A DNA stretch of 64,000 bases, taken from contig JABVXV010000240.1 in assembly GCA_013365325.1 (NCBI GenBank), positions 1 to 64,000 of the forward strand, read 5' to 3'. Position 1 is the stretch's first letter; the number at the start of each line of letters is the position of its first letter. Source of the stretch: Dipetalonema caudispina (taxonomy: Eukaryota; Nematoda; Chromadorea; Rhabditida; Onchocercidae). Shown in pieces: positions 25,101 to 35,125 of the stretch. The notes beneath the pieces are model-generated. The model saw only the letters and a list, made by a program, of their open reading frames with translations, had not been told where the DNA came from and ran no database searches. Both the position numbers and the translations under genes were made by a program.

Positions 25101-26430
25101 AGGATACTGAGACTGGTCTTGACGTTACTGCCGATTTATTATATTAACAAATATAATAATCAAACTACTTCACTTGGGAAAAATATTACTGAATCAAATA
25201 GTAAAACTCGACTAATAATGGCTTTAAATTACTGGATCTAACTGTTGATTAGTCTGAAAAATAAGTCCTTTTCTTTCATTCCAGGTAATAATTTTTGTCA
25301 CTGATTGTGTTATTCTAACCCTGATCAAAAACAGAAGTAAGAACTATTTAACGAAGGACTAGTAAATGATTGTACTGAGTAACTAATCTACACAAATCTC
25401 CACTGATAAAATCGCACAGATCAACTTTGTAATTTTGGACATTTGAGGTATTTTCAAAAAAGGTTCCAACTAAAGCAATTCAGTGGAATGACAGGTTACA
25501 TCATGAATACAATTTCATCCGATAAACTTTTTAGAATTTAAATTTGGTATCGCAAAGTATGGAACAATGTGGAAAAATGCCATACCGACATATGAACACT
25601 GGATGGCGTTTGAGACATCGTCTCCAGAATGGACGGCAACGGCTCCAATTTCTCCAGTTCACTCAACGGATCATCATCAAAGTCTGCAAAAGTCAGCTTG
25701 AAATGATAAAAAACTCAGCAATGGTTGACATTAAAAATAAGATTTAACAATAAGATAACTGACATTAACAAGATTCAACAATAAGATAACTGGCACTCTA
25801 ATAATACATAAGTTGAAAAAATTTATGACACTTAAGCATTAATAAATCTGAAGCTCGCTGGCACACAATATGGACTAAAAAATGACATTCTCCAAAGATT
25901 ATTAGAAAAAAAGAGTAGAACGACTATTCAATTTTGTTGCACTTTCTCTGTTATTCTTGATAAATATAAGGTGATGAAACAAAAGTACATTACTGCTTCG
26001 AAATATAATTTATTTTATTTAGGAAGTATTATGAGCAATGTAATTTCACACAAATTACAAAATCATTACTCAGAACTTGTTTACAAAAATGGTGATCCAC
26101 CTTCAGGATAAACATAAATTATGGAAAAAAAAAAATGCTGGAATCAATCCGAGTATGACTACAATTTAGCAATCGCTAAGAACAGCAATCTCACTGTTCA
26201 ACCAGTATTACAGCCTCGACCAAAAATGTAGTAGACAACTATCAATTGCTTATATGAACAAATTAGGAAAACATATTGTTTTGGGTTGTAATCTTACGCT
26301 TTCATTAACAGTTTAAAAACAATTTCAAAAACTTAGACCAAGTGAAAACTTCACTGACCAATAATAACTAACCTGATGGTGATGACAGCTTCGGTTTCTT
26401 CGACGATGGTTCATCGAGAACATCAGTCAT
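10438..26430 (-). CDS. cbp-1: CBP/p300 transcriptional coactivator, lysine acetyltransferase (39 exons)
   Basis: Nuclear coactivator that acetylates histones and transcription factors and bridges activators to the transcription machinery. I read 39 exons, all joined by GT-AG introns, giving 6,531 nt (2,176 residues plus stop TAA at 10438-10440). Vertebrate CBP and p300 are about 2,400 residues. Every family domain is present in order: N-terminal NLS-like basic motif, TAZ1 (about 478-585), KIX (717-803), bromodomain (944-1060), RING/PHD (1060-1195), HAT (1200-1575), ZZ (about 1578-1630), TAZ2 (1643-1725) and a Gln-rich tail with an NCBD-like segment (about 1955-2014). The start at 26430 is chosen because the next residues carry KKPKLSSP, closely matching the CBP/p300 N-terminus. 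Ordered domains and phase-consistent exons make the identity certain; single boundaries, notably the exon 17 donor, are less sure. Confidence 0.97.
10639..10660. repeat. (AT)n in the last cbp-1 intron
   Basis: About 11 AT units inside the intron between exons 38 and 39. Confidence 0.9.
13512..14613 (-). other. cbp-1: cbp-1 exons 29-32: ZZ finger and TAZ2 domain
   Basis: Exons 14395-14613, 14169-14294, 13831-14028 and 13512-13659. ZZ ligands are seen in [24 protein letters not shown] and HPHK. TAZ2 covers [52 protein letters not shown] and [13 protein letters not shown]. All are near-identical in layout to vertebrate CBP/p300. Confidence 0.96.
14395..16906 (-). other. cbp-1: cbp-1 exons 24-29: HAT catalytic domain
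   Basis: Exons 16674-16906, 16340-16483, 15916-16210, 15372-15589, 14979-15159 and 14395-14613. Conserved landmarks are [65 protein letters not shown] and [15 protein letters not shown]. The Trp and Tyr used for catalysis in p300 are in conserved blocks, so the enzyme should be active. Exons 27-28 encode a Lys-rich loop, autoinhibitory in p300, preceded here by an acidic Asp/Glu-rich stretch. Confidence 0.96.
16674..18197 (-). other. cbp-1: cbp-1 exons 21-24: RING/PHD zinc module
   Basis: Exons 18040-18197, 17655-17768, 17378-17498 and 16674-16906. Cys pairs occur in order ([35 protein letters not shown]). The exon 23/24 junction keeps exactly the residue spacing of vertebrate CBP between the two PHD Cys ligands, so the 471-bp intron between them needs no extra exon. 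Confidence 0.93.
18040..18881 (-). other. cbp-1: cbp-1 exons 19-21: bromodomain
   Basis: Exons 18765-18881, 18495-18665 and 18040-18197. The sequence includes [29 protein letters not shown] and [20 protein letters not shown]. The Asn of LYNRK (about residue 1027) is the acetyl-lysine-binding Asn and is intact. Confidence 0.96.
18951..19686 (-). other. cbp-1: cbp-1 exons 16-18: linker with ambiguous exon 17 donor
   Basis: Exons 19585-19686, 19337-19453 and 18951-19108. This is a low-complexity linker between KIX and the bromodomain, acidic and Lys-rich at its end. Exon 17 can end at 19343, 19340 or 19337, since GT dinucleotides recur every 3 nt; all three join exon 18 in the same frame and differ only by zero, one or two Cys codons. 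Confidence 0.82.
19906..20561 (-). other. cbp-1: cbp-1 exons 14-15: KIX domain
   Basis: Exons 20264-20561 and 19906-20035. The segment from [20 protein letters not shown] through [16 protein letters not shown] to [20 protein letters not shown] is a close match to vertebrate KIX, the three-helix bundle that binds KID-type and MLL-type activation domains. The intron splits helix 3. Confidence 0.96.
20673..20940 (-). other. cbp-1: cbp-1 exon 13: linker with interrupted polyglutamine
   Basis: Linker between TAZ1 and KIX. At 20786-20830 it encodes eight Gln, one Pro and six Gln, from mixed CAG/CAA codons. The tract reads as poly-Cys in a minus-complement frame, which is not real. Confidence 0.93.
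21078..22051 (-). other. cbp-1: cbp-1 exons 10-12: TAZ1 zinc-binding domain
   Basis: Exons 21875-22051, 21438-21540 and 21078-21209. The domain begins at [21 protein letters not shown] and runs through [15 protein letters not shown] to [12 protein letters not shown] and [10 protein letters not shown], with the His/Cys pattern of the four-helix, three-zinc TAZ fold. TAZ1 binds activation domains in CBP/p300. Confidence 0.96.
22469..24778 (-). other. cbp-1: cbp-1 exons 3-9: disordered Gln/Pro/Ser-rich region with an LXXLL motif
   Basis: Exons 24513-24778, 24201-24345, 23790-23907, 23496-23648, 23204-23346, 22952-23062 and 22469-22720 encode residues 53-448. The composition is Gln/Pro/Ser/Met-rich and presumably disordered. 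Exon 3 holds LQELL at about residues 112-116, an LXXLL nuclear-receptor-type helix motif; vertebrate CBP/p300 carry LXXLL in the comparable N-terminal region. Exon 9 contains a run of seven Pro. No folded domain is recognisable. Confidence 0.88.
25586..26430 (-). other. cbp-1: cbp-1 exons 1-2: N-terminus
   Basis: Exon 1 is 26373-26430 and exon 2 is 25586-25683, together residues 1-52. Exon 1 encodes an NLS-like basic motif followed by SSP, as in vertebrate CBP/p300. Exon 2 starts with an acidic [16 protein letters not shown] stretch equivalent to the conserved acidic segment after the NLS. Confidence 0.93.
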
Positions 26431-26469
26431 TTTTACCAGCTTCAATTGACTTATTGATAATAATAAACT
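26431..26469 (-). promoter_or_regulatory. Candidate splice acceptor and 5' UTR of cbp-1
   Basis: On the minus strand TTTATTCAG ends at 26468, 37 nt before the ATG at 26430. Nematode genes are commonly trans-spliced this close to the start, so this may be a spliced-leader acceptor. Another good acceptor, with a polypyrimidine tract and CAG, lies at about 26820 and could mark an upstream 5' UTR exon. Confidence 0.5.
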
Positions 26470-28065
26470 GAATAAATTGAGTCTAATTCAAGACAGGAGA
26501 TGATAATTCATCTGAGGCTAAGCCTCAATGGGCCAACAAACTTGTATGGTTATCGCCAGCAAGATAACTCTTCGTCTAGCAGCGAATTTCTCGTTGCAAT
26601 TTTATGAGTAAACGCCGAATAGCAATGAATAGACAAGGTTAATAAAGATAAAACCGCGGGTAAAACTGCTCGGCAATATTATTTTTTAATCGCTTCTTCA
26701 TCCAAATTTGATAGATATGATAATGATGCGTCCACAAATGTGACTGGATTAGCTAGACCAATCTGAGAGCCAATTTCTGCTGATAAAGATTTGCGTCCTT
26801 TGAGTAACTAGTACAATCTGAAAAACAGGAGAAAAATCATAAATTAGCTAACTCCCTTCATGTCTTGCATATATTTAAACGTTTATCGCATAGCAAAGCT
26901 ATCTAAATCACCAGTCCTAATAACCGAGTTTCACTAATACATCGAACTGAATAAATAATCTTTGGTATAATTCTCCATCAAAAGTTACTGATCTCACACT
27001 CTTTCTTTTATTACCCCTCCATCCTCCCAGTCTCCACTCCGGAATAATCCATGCAGCAAGCTATAAACATATATCATTTTCCCGTTCTTCATCTTGAATT
27101 TCTTTGTTACCTATATAATAAGCATCACGAATATTCACGAAACGAAAAAGTATACCTCATTTACCCAACAAATACGCACAGCATTATGATTAACTACCCA
27201 CAATAACCTTTCAACTTCATTAATTTTCGAAAGTACTGCCTCATGTTCCGGATATATATAGTAATAGATTAACTATGAAGACAAAAAAAGAATGTATTTC
27301 ACCTACACAACTAAACATTATCAACATTAGCAGTATGCCTTATTTAGCAACCACTCATGAACAGGCACGGTCAATAAACATCCTCTATTTGTGTCACATT
27401 AAAGTTTTATTTCCATCGCAAACACAACCAACTGCAACGAAGTTAACCTTATTTGTCAAGCAAGCAATAAGATTCCTGCAAATAATCAAACCACTATATC
27501 ATTAAACCTCAGAATTACAAATACATTTCGGAATACTACAGGTTTTCACTACAGCTAACAATCGATACCATACATTTAATCACACGAATAAGCACACTTA
27601 TGATGCCTGGATAGATCCCAAAGAATTCCAACAACTATGTCATTAATTTAAAACAAACAGAACAACAACAACAACAACAATAACGAAAAAAACTCCGGCG
27701 GAAGATTATACGCCACATTGCAAGCAACTATTTTTTGAAATAAGCATTGTAACTATATCTCATACTCCTTTTATTAGCATAGTGAAAAAATAAGAATATT
27801 AAGTAATCGCATATCAAGATACGTATTATTACAGCAAATTGTGCTGTATGCAAGTACATCTTACGACATAACGAAGACAAAAAAAAAAAAAAAAAAAAAA
27901 ATTGATAAGTCACGATGCATGCATGCTTTACATTTGCATTTGCGATTACATCGCGCAGCATGTGACTGCAAAAGATGGGAAAAAAAACGCACGCGCATGA
28001 AGGAGTTGATTTGGAAAAAAGACGAATGCCGCATAAAACAACATTGGTCAGCTGTCCACACGTTC

Positions 28066-28181
28066 ATACACATACACATACACACACACATACATACATA
28101 CACACACATACACATACGCACGCACACACACATTTGCATGCATGCATGCATGTATGTGTATGTATGTATGTATGTATGTAC
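28066..28181. repeat. (CA)n, (GCAT)n and (ATGT)n compound repeat
   Basis: CA/CATA units (28066-28130) pass into GCAT units, then ATGT units. Alternating purine-pyrimidine sequence of this length can adopt Z-DNA. It produces repeat-encoded open frames on both strands that are not genes. Confidence 0.93.
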
Positions 28182-28320
28182 AGACATATAACAATGCTAT
28201 TTGTCGCTGCATCTATTAGAGGAATAATATTCACAACAGATGAAGAGATAAACGAGACATCAAGAGGAGAGGACGATAAAAGTATCTTAAAGAGTATGTT
28301 ACAATAACAAAAAGAAAGCA

Positions 28321-29160
28321 ACAGATAATGAAAAATAAGGAGAGTTAAAGAGAAATGAAAGGAAAAAGAAGAAGATGAAGGGATTCCGTTGATATCATAG
28401 CGACGCATACGCGTTGCATACAAAAGGAGAGATGAAGAGTAGAAAGGAAAAGAAAGAGAAAAAGAAGAAGAGGAATAAAGGGAGAAGAGGAGTAACAGGA
28501 GAAGCAAAAATAAAGAAAAAGAGAGGGAAAAAAAGGAGGAAGAGCTTCCAGAGGAAATGGAAGTAAGTACATTAGCACTTATGATAGGAGAGAGAGAGAG
28601 AGGATGATAGAGGAAGATAGAAGAAGAAAGAGAAATGATTGAGAGTACACAAAAGGTTGCACGCGACGCGAATTCCTCTCTCCCATTCACGGTTTGAAAC
28701 TTTCGATTGAACTGTGGTTGAATTGAACAGAAAGGATAAAAGAGAGTGGAAGGGATGCAAAAGAGGAGGAAATATTGATGAAAAGAAAAAGTACAAGAGA
28801 AGAAAAGAATATGAGGAATAAAAGATGAGAGTGAAAGATGTAGGAAGAAAAGAGAGAGGAAATATTAAGGGGAATAGTAAAAAATCATACATAACAATAG
28901 TTATAGATAAAAATTTAATGAAAAGGAAATTAAAAAAAGATGAGAGAGAAGAGAAAGAGAGAAAGAGAGAAATGAAAATCAAAAAATTTGGACAAGTCCA
29001 CACAAAGTTTCGTATTTATTTGTTGCCTTTGAACCTTCTCTTTCCCGAACGGTTGCTCAACTTTGTATCCATTATGTCAAGCTGACATATATACAGAGAG
29101 AGAGAGAGAGAGGGGGGAGTAAGAGGGAGAGAGAGTGAGAGAGAGAGGGAGAGAGAGGGA
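28321..29160. repeat. Long purine-rich domain with GA arrays
   Basis: Plus strand is strongly purine-biased over most of about 840 bp, with GA arrays near 28591-28602 and 29095-29160. Short mixed segments interrupt it (28386-28420, 28660-28720, 28990-29090). The opposite strand reads as Ser/Leu/Phe-rich pseudo-ORFs. Confidence 0.85.
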
Positions 29161-29510
29161 ACCGCAACGCGCTCCAATAAAAGCTTTCTGGCCTGTGCTA
29201 TAGCCGAAGACAAGTTGTGATAAGCACATAGGATCTTAGCACGAACAAATGTATCAATTATGAGATGCATTCTGTCTATTGCAGCGGTAAAGAATTTAAA
29301 TAAAGACTTCGAATTGCAAAGTGATGGATAAATCCGGCAAATAGATGGAATGATTCCGGAATGGGATGTTTCAGGATAATTTCAAACATGATTAATACGG
29401 AAAAAAAAGTAGGAGTTATTACTATTGGTAATATTTAATTTTGTGCACAAAATTATGAATAAAAATTGGTTAGAAAGAAGTAAGGAAGTTGTTCAATCAT
29501 AACAAAAGTA

Positions 29511-29556
29511 CCCTCTCTCTCTCTCTCTCCCTCCCTCTCTCTCTCTCTTTCTCTTC
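29511..29556. repeat. (CT)n array
   Basis: About 45 bp of CT with CCT interruptions. It is complementary to the GA array about 350 bp to the left. Confidence 0.93.
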
Positions 29557-32500
29557 AATTTTCCTCCTCCAACTACCATCTATCTCTTCTTCTTCTTTGA
29601 TATCTTCTTGTAATATATGAATGCATTGATTGTTATGAATTTTTTTTTTTTCTTGTAATTAAGGATTTCGGTAATTGATGAAAATTGCACAAATTGATTT
29701 TATACTGTTGAAAATTTATTAGGTTTCTGAGAGAAAAAAAAAAGAAAATTTGTTACAAATATCTGTTGAGAGAAATATTCATCATACAAATTTTGTGTGA
29801 CAAGAAATTTAAAAGAAAAAAAAAAAATTTTTTTTTTTTTTAATATATATTTTTCAACATATTTTAGTTGGAATAATTATAAAATTGATTAATTTATAGC
29901 ATTAATATTATCCATTTATTTCACTACTATTACTATGAAATTTACCTGAAATTGCTTTTTTTGAAACTTATTTTTTCAATTCTTTCCATTTTACTTTAGG
30001 ATTATTTATTAATTTCGAATTGTTGTTTAATTTTGATCCTTCCTTTCCCTTCCATTTATTCATTTCGGATTATTTTGATTTTGATTTTTTCGATTCTTTC
30101 CATCTATTAATATCGAATTACTTAGTTTTATCTTTTCAATTTCACTTATAATGATGAATTTATATTCTTAGGGTTAATATAAAAAAGATTAGCATTGTAT
30201 TAATAATATTTAAGAAGTGTTAATTAATCACTTACAAAGCGGGAAACTCTCTCTCAAAAATATGTTTTAATTGATAATCGTTAATTTTTTTTTTTTATAT
30301 CCAATGTTTTTAAATGATAATAAAGGGAAGGTAAATATTAAATAGTTTTCTTTCATGCTAATTGAAGTGAAAAAATTATTTCGATTGATTTAAGAAAAAT
30401 TGTTGAATATGAAGAAGATCAAGAAATAAGGGAGAAAAAAAAAAATTAGGAAATAAATTGTTTTTTTTTTTTTCCTAATAAATAATTTGATAGCAAAATT
30501 TTCACTTGTGGAATATTTTCAAAATTCTCTTGCAAAAATGTTGAAGCATTAGAAAAATTATACAAAAGATATGAATAACATTAATCTTTTGTTCACTTTT
30601 ATTTTCTTTACTGTATTAGAAGAAAAAAAAAAAAAAGGTTAAAGAAAAGGAAAAATGGGTATATAAAACTTGATAATTTAATAAAATTTAAAATGGATGG
30701 CTATTTTTGCTTAATTTAATATGAAAATCTATGTTTCTATAGTTTTAAAAAAAAAAGATTCATAAATGAAGCATATTGGATATTAGAATGGCAATAAATG
30801 CAAGTGTAAATGCAAGTGCAAACAACTATTTGCATTAAACTTTGACGAATGAAATGACCCAATTACTAGGAACTGAATATTATATTCTTAAAATATCAAC
30901 TAACTATCTTAAATGATATCATTTTGTTAAATATTTTTCATTAAGATGGCAAATAAAAATGTGTTAGAGAATTAAATGGAAATAAGAATTGATAAGAAGA
31001 TAGTTTTATATTAGTTAACTTAAATTATGTAAAATTTTTCGATACATTAGTATATCAGTTTAGTTATCCTTAATAAAATAAAGATTATTAGGTATATTAT
31101 TGAAGATAATACTTCATATGTTGAAAGTTTACCTAAAAATAAAAATTGAAATTCTTAACTTTTCTTGACCCTAATAAAGCAAAATTAATTAGACAAAAAT
31201 TAATTTAGTATTTTGTTGTGAAAGAATTTTTGAAAAGTTTATCAAAAGATTGAAGTTTTTACAAATGAAAAATTCTAATTTATCTATAAGTTTTAGAATA
31301 TTCCGATATTTCCTTATTTTAATATCTATGAATTACATAAAATTACTTCCATCATGAAGAGAAATAATATGGGAAATACTACAATACTGGAATATTTCAA
31401 TTGAAAATTAGTTAAATGTGATGAAACATTTGTGCTTATAACATAATTACAAGCATAATTAAGCAATGATTCCGATCAAAATTTCCAGTGCATGTTACCA
31501 TTATTAATTACATGATTAATTAAAATCGGTTTAATTCAACTTATGAAATTTGGTAAAGTTAATAGCTATCATAGTATCAAATTTCATGCCGATTCAAACA
31601 CTGTATCACTCTAATTCAGAGTAGAAAACAATCGGCAATTTATTTTTCACTTCACAAAATTGAATTGATATATCTTTGCTTTTACGATTTCATGAAAAAT
31701 CTACGACAGTTATTTTCAAAATTTACTGATAGTTCTAATTTTTTGACAAAAATGCTTGAAATTTGTTTAAAAAAATATTATATTTATACAACGAATTTAA
31801 TCATTATCGATTTTCTTTATTTGCTAAATAATCACTTGCAATAACTGATACGATTTATTACTGTTCATTTAATTGCTTTAATGATAATAGTGAAAACAAC
31901 AGTGATAACAAAATTAACGATCATTAGTGAAAAAAAAAAAAAAACAACAACAATAACAAAAGCAAATATCGCTATACATTATTAAAATTATACCCGTACT
32001 GTTGGAATAAATGTTAATTAATTACAGTGTTAATTAATTATATCTATCTGCAAATAATTAAATTTGATAGCTTGAATTAGAAACAAATTTATTAGGCATT
32101 TCAGAAAGAGAAACCGACTAATTCACTCTTACGAAAAAAAAAAAGCCGATATTAGTTTTTCCACTTTTATGAAAAAGTTATAGTAGTTATTTCCAAAGTT
32201 TACTTTATGAATTAAAAAAAAAAAAAAATTAAAGAAATAAAAATTTTTGTCACTGATACAATGAATGATTATCAATTTACAATTTAGTTGATCGAAAATT
32301 TTCAATTTATTTCTAATTAGTAACAACTTCTGACAAATAGGTAAAACTTTTAACTCATTCCTAACTAGTAATAATACAACTGATAAAGGAATGAAAGTTT
32401 CAATTTATTTTCAATTAGTAATAACTGATGATAAAGGTAAGATTTTTAGCTTATTTCCATTCAATAGTTATTGATAACTTATCATATCAATACCAATAAT

Positions 32501-32634
32501 ACAATGCTACCAATTATAAATGATCAGTGAAACTTTGTTCTTACAATACTTTTCTTCATTTCGAATAAAAATTTAAAACAATAGGAAAATGTACTATGTT
32601 TACAAAGAATAATACCCATTTCTCATTGGTATGG

Positions 32635-35110
32635 TTAATTCTCTACAAGTTTATTAGCATCCAAATCGAGATCAGATTCTTTTAATGATAATGACGGCGC
32701 AAAGCACAAACCCTGAGAGCAAGCTGGTACATCTGATGGACAATCACTACATCGTGGCTTATCACCAGCCCATGTAAATGCTGGCATCTAAAGATTACAA
32801 AAATTCATCATCAAATTTATCATCAGTAATATTATTTGAATTTTCAAAGAAAATTACAAAATTTGAAGTTTCTAAAATTTGAAATATTTCAATTGATATT
32901 TTACTATATTTCAATAATAAGACTTCAGCCAAATTTTTTTAAAAAATGCAAAGTTTATATAAAAAAAAAAAAAAAGAAAAAAAAGGGAAATAAAAAGATA
33001 ATAAAAATTTACTGCAAAGAATCCATTTCTTGTAACATAAACAGTATTTCCTTGAGGATTATAATGACATACAAAAATATGTCGATGGCCACGGTTACGT
33101 ATACCCCAAATATCACGACATTTTGCATATCCACAACCAACTAAATTTGTTTCAGACCAAACTACCTTAAAATATTAACAATTTAATAAGAATAAAATGA
33201 TTGTTTGCCTTATTAAAATTTGATATTGTTCGCATAAATATGATCGATTAAGTTGCTAATCTAATGATTGATAATGTTAGCTTCAATTAAATGATAAATG
33301 ATGAAATGAACTTTACAAAATAATCAAACCGATCGGAAATAATTAATCATCCATTATTGGAATATAATTGCAACAAAATCATGATATCATATTCATATGA
33401 TATCATGATATATGATTAGAATGATACAATCATGATTCATATGGAGTACTTATGATACCATGTACGATTAAATTAATACAATCATAGCATATTATCATTA
33501 TCATAATATCATGGTAAAAACATAATCGTCGGATACAAACAGTGATAATAATGACAATTTTAACTTTTTACCTGAACATAATGTCCACAGCAATGTTTAT
33601 AAGCATGTTTACAATCGCATTGTAAATCGTATACTTCGTTAAACCATCGTGATACTGCTTCTGTATAATTGGAAAATGGTGCTGCCCAAATATTTTCACC
33701 AATATTTATTCGATCGTTACTATGTCTATAATTAAATTTAAATTAAATACCTTTTTTTTTTTTCTAAAACACTTTTTTCTAAATTCTTCAATTTTTAAAT
33801 TTTTAAAATAATTTTTAATTCCCATATAATTTTCTTTTTTTCCCACTTTTTTTTTTCCTCGATTTGATTTAGAATAATAAAAAATTTTGGATCAAATATA
33901 AGTAAAATATTGAGTATATTTTTTGATTGTAAATATGTACATAAATATTTTGAAACTTTCATATGTTTTATCATTAAAAACTTAGCAATAATATTTCGTT
34001 TTTTTTTTTTTTATTTTGCATTATTTTAAATGATTCTAAATAAGTTTACCAACAACTATTAAATAAAACTATTTTTAATTAATTTATTAAACTAATCCAG
34101 CAATAAGGATGTTCTTATATAAACAGCATGATTAGTTTATTAATTCGCTATCAATTTTAAGAAAATCATTGTAACCTATCGCTAATCATTATAAACAATC
34201 ATCAGCAAACAATCATAAATTTTAAGCTTACCGAAAATCACATCGATTAGCATGTCGTTGTGCGCTTATCGCCAATTTGTTTGACCAATGCATTAGTTGC
34301 ACATCAGTTGCTGGTATCTGAAAGGGTAAAATTAGAATTTTTAATTTGCTAAACTTTCATTTAATCATTAAATTATGTCCCCAAAATATAATCCATTTTT
34401 GAGTAAAAATTTATTTACGTTAAGTGTTTACTTATGTCAAATATGATTTTCAAAATGTATCATATTTATATCATTCAAACATTTAACTTTAATACGTAAT
34501 TCTTACAATACTTAAATTAAATTTCTACCAAAAAAAAAAAAAAAAAATTGATTCTTTTTTTTTTTCTTCATGAAATCTTTAATTTTTCCATTTACAAAAT
34601 AATATTAAAATAATTTGCATAATACAATTAGTGTTAATAAAAACGTACAATTCGTCGAAGTCTATTATGTTCGTTTGTTATCACTTTTTTCATATGCTCA
34701 TTTAATGGTTTGGAATAAATTAGCATATTAGGATATGAATTTATTGATAAATGATAATATAATGGTGAACGTTTTTCACGTATACGTATCTGTTGTCCTG
34801 AAAAAAAAAAAAGAAGTTACAAATGATATTTTACAATTAAAATAAGCGTTTTTTTTTTTTGGAAAAAAAAAGAAGAAGAAATTAATTCTAATTTAATATA
34901 ATTATATTAATTGTAATTTTTGTAGCGTTGTTTCAAATTGTCTATGGATAAAATTTATATTGTAAATTAATAAATAAATAGTTTATACTTACCAAGAATA
35001 CGATAATTTGGTTCACTAGCAGAAATCATTGGTTCAGTACTGCTAGAATTTCCAGTATTTGTTGATCCAAAATGAGCATTGATAGTCCAAAGTAGCAAAA
35101 AATACTTCAT
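32635..35110 (-). CDS. lon-1: Secreted CAP/SCP-domain protein, LON-1-like (6 exons)
   Basis: Exons 34993-35110, 34649-34797, 34232-34317, 33572-33725, 33013-33165 and 32635-32787 give 270 residues plus TAA. A hydrophobic N-terminus (MKYFLLLWTINAHFGS) looks like a signal peptide. The CAP fold follows: EHNRLRR (about 82-88), MHWSNKLAISAQRHANRC, IGENIWA, RWFNEVYD, then the CAP1 motif GHYVQVVW across the exon 4/5 junction and CAP2 VCHYNPQGN. The four His/Glu positions of the CAP cavity are all present. A Cys-rich tail starting MPAFTWAGDK resembles C. elegans LON-1, a secreted negative regulator of body size acting with Sma/Mab TGF-beta signalling. CAP family is certain; LON-1 orthology rests on the tail and chromosomal context. 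Confidence 0.9.
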
Positions 35111-35125
35111 TGTAATATAATTGCT
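35111..35125 (-). promoter_or_regulatory. Candidate spliced-leader acceptor of lon-1
   Basis: On the minus strand a run of about 15 T followed by AG ends at 35124, only 13 nt before the ATG. It is a textbook acceptor with no exon visible just upstream, so trans-splicing is likely. Confidence 0.6.

Larger units (their letters stand above)
26470..32634. other. Intergenic region upstream of cbp-1
   Basis: No coding exon recognised. It holds the presumed cbp-1 promoter, then a (CA)n/(ATGT)n block, a purine-rich domain with GA arrays, a CT array, and from about 29600 AT-rich homopolymer DNA down to the 3' side of lon-1. Open frames here are repeat-derived. Confidence 0.7.

Noticed and set aside
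27841..29270. Several long frames, up to 208 codons on the minus strand
   Set aside because: Composition is Ser/Leu/Phe or Cys/Val from purine-rich and CA repeats; no start, splice or domain support.
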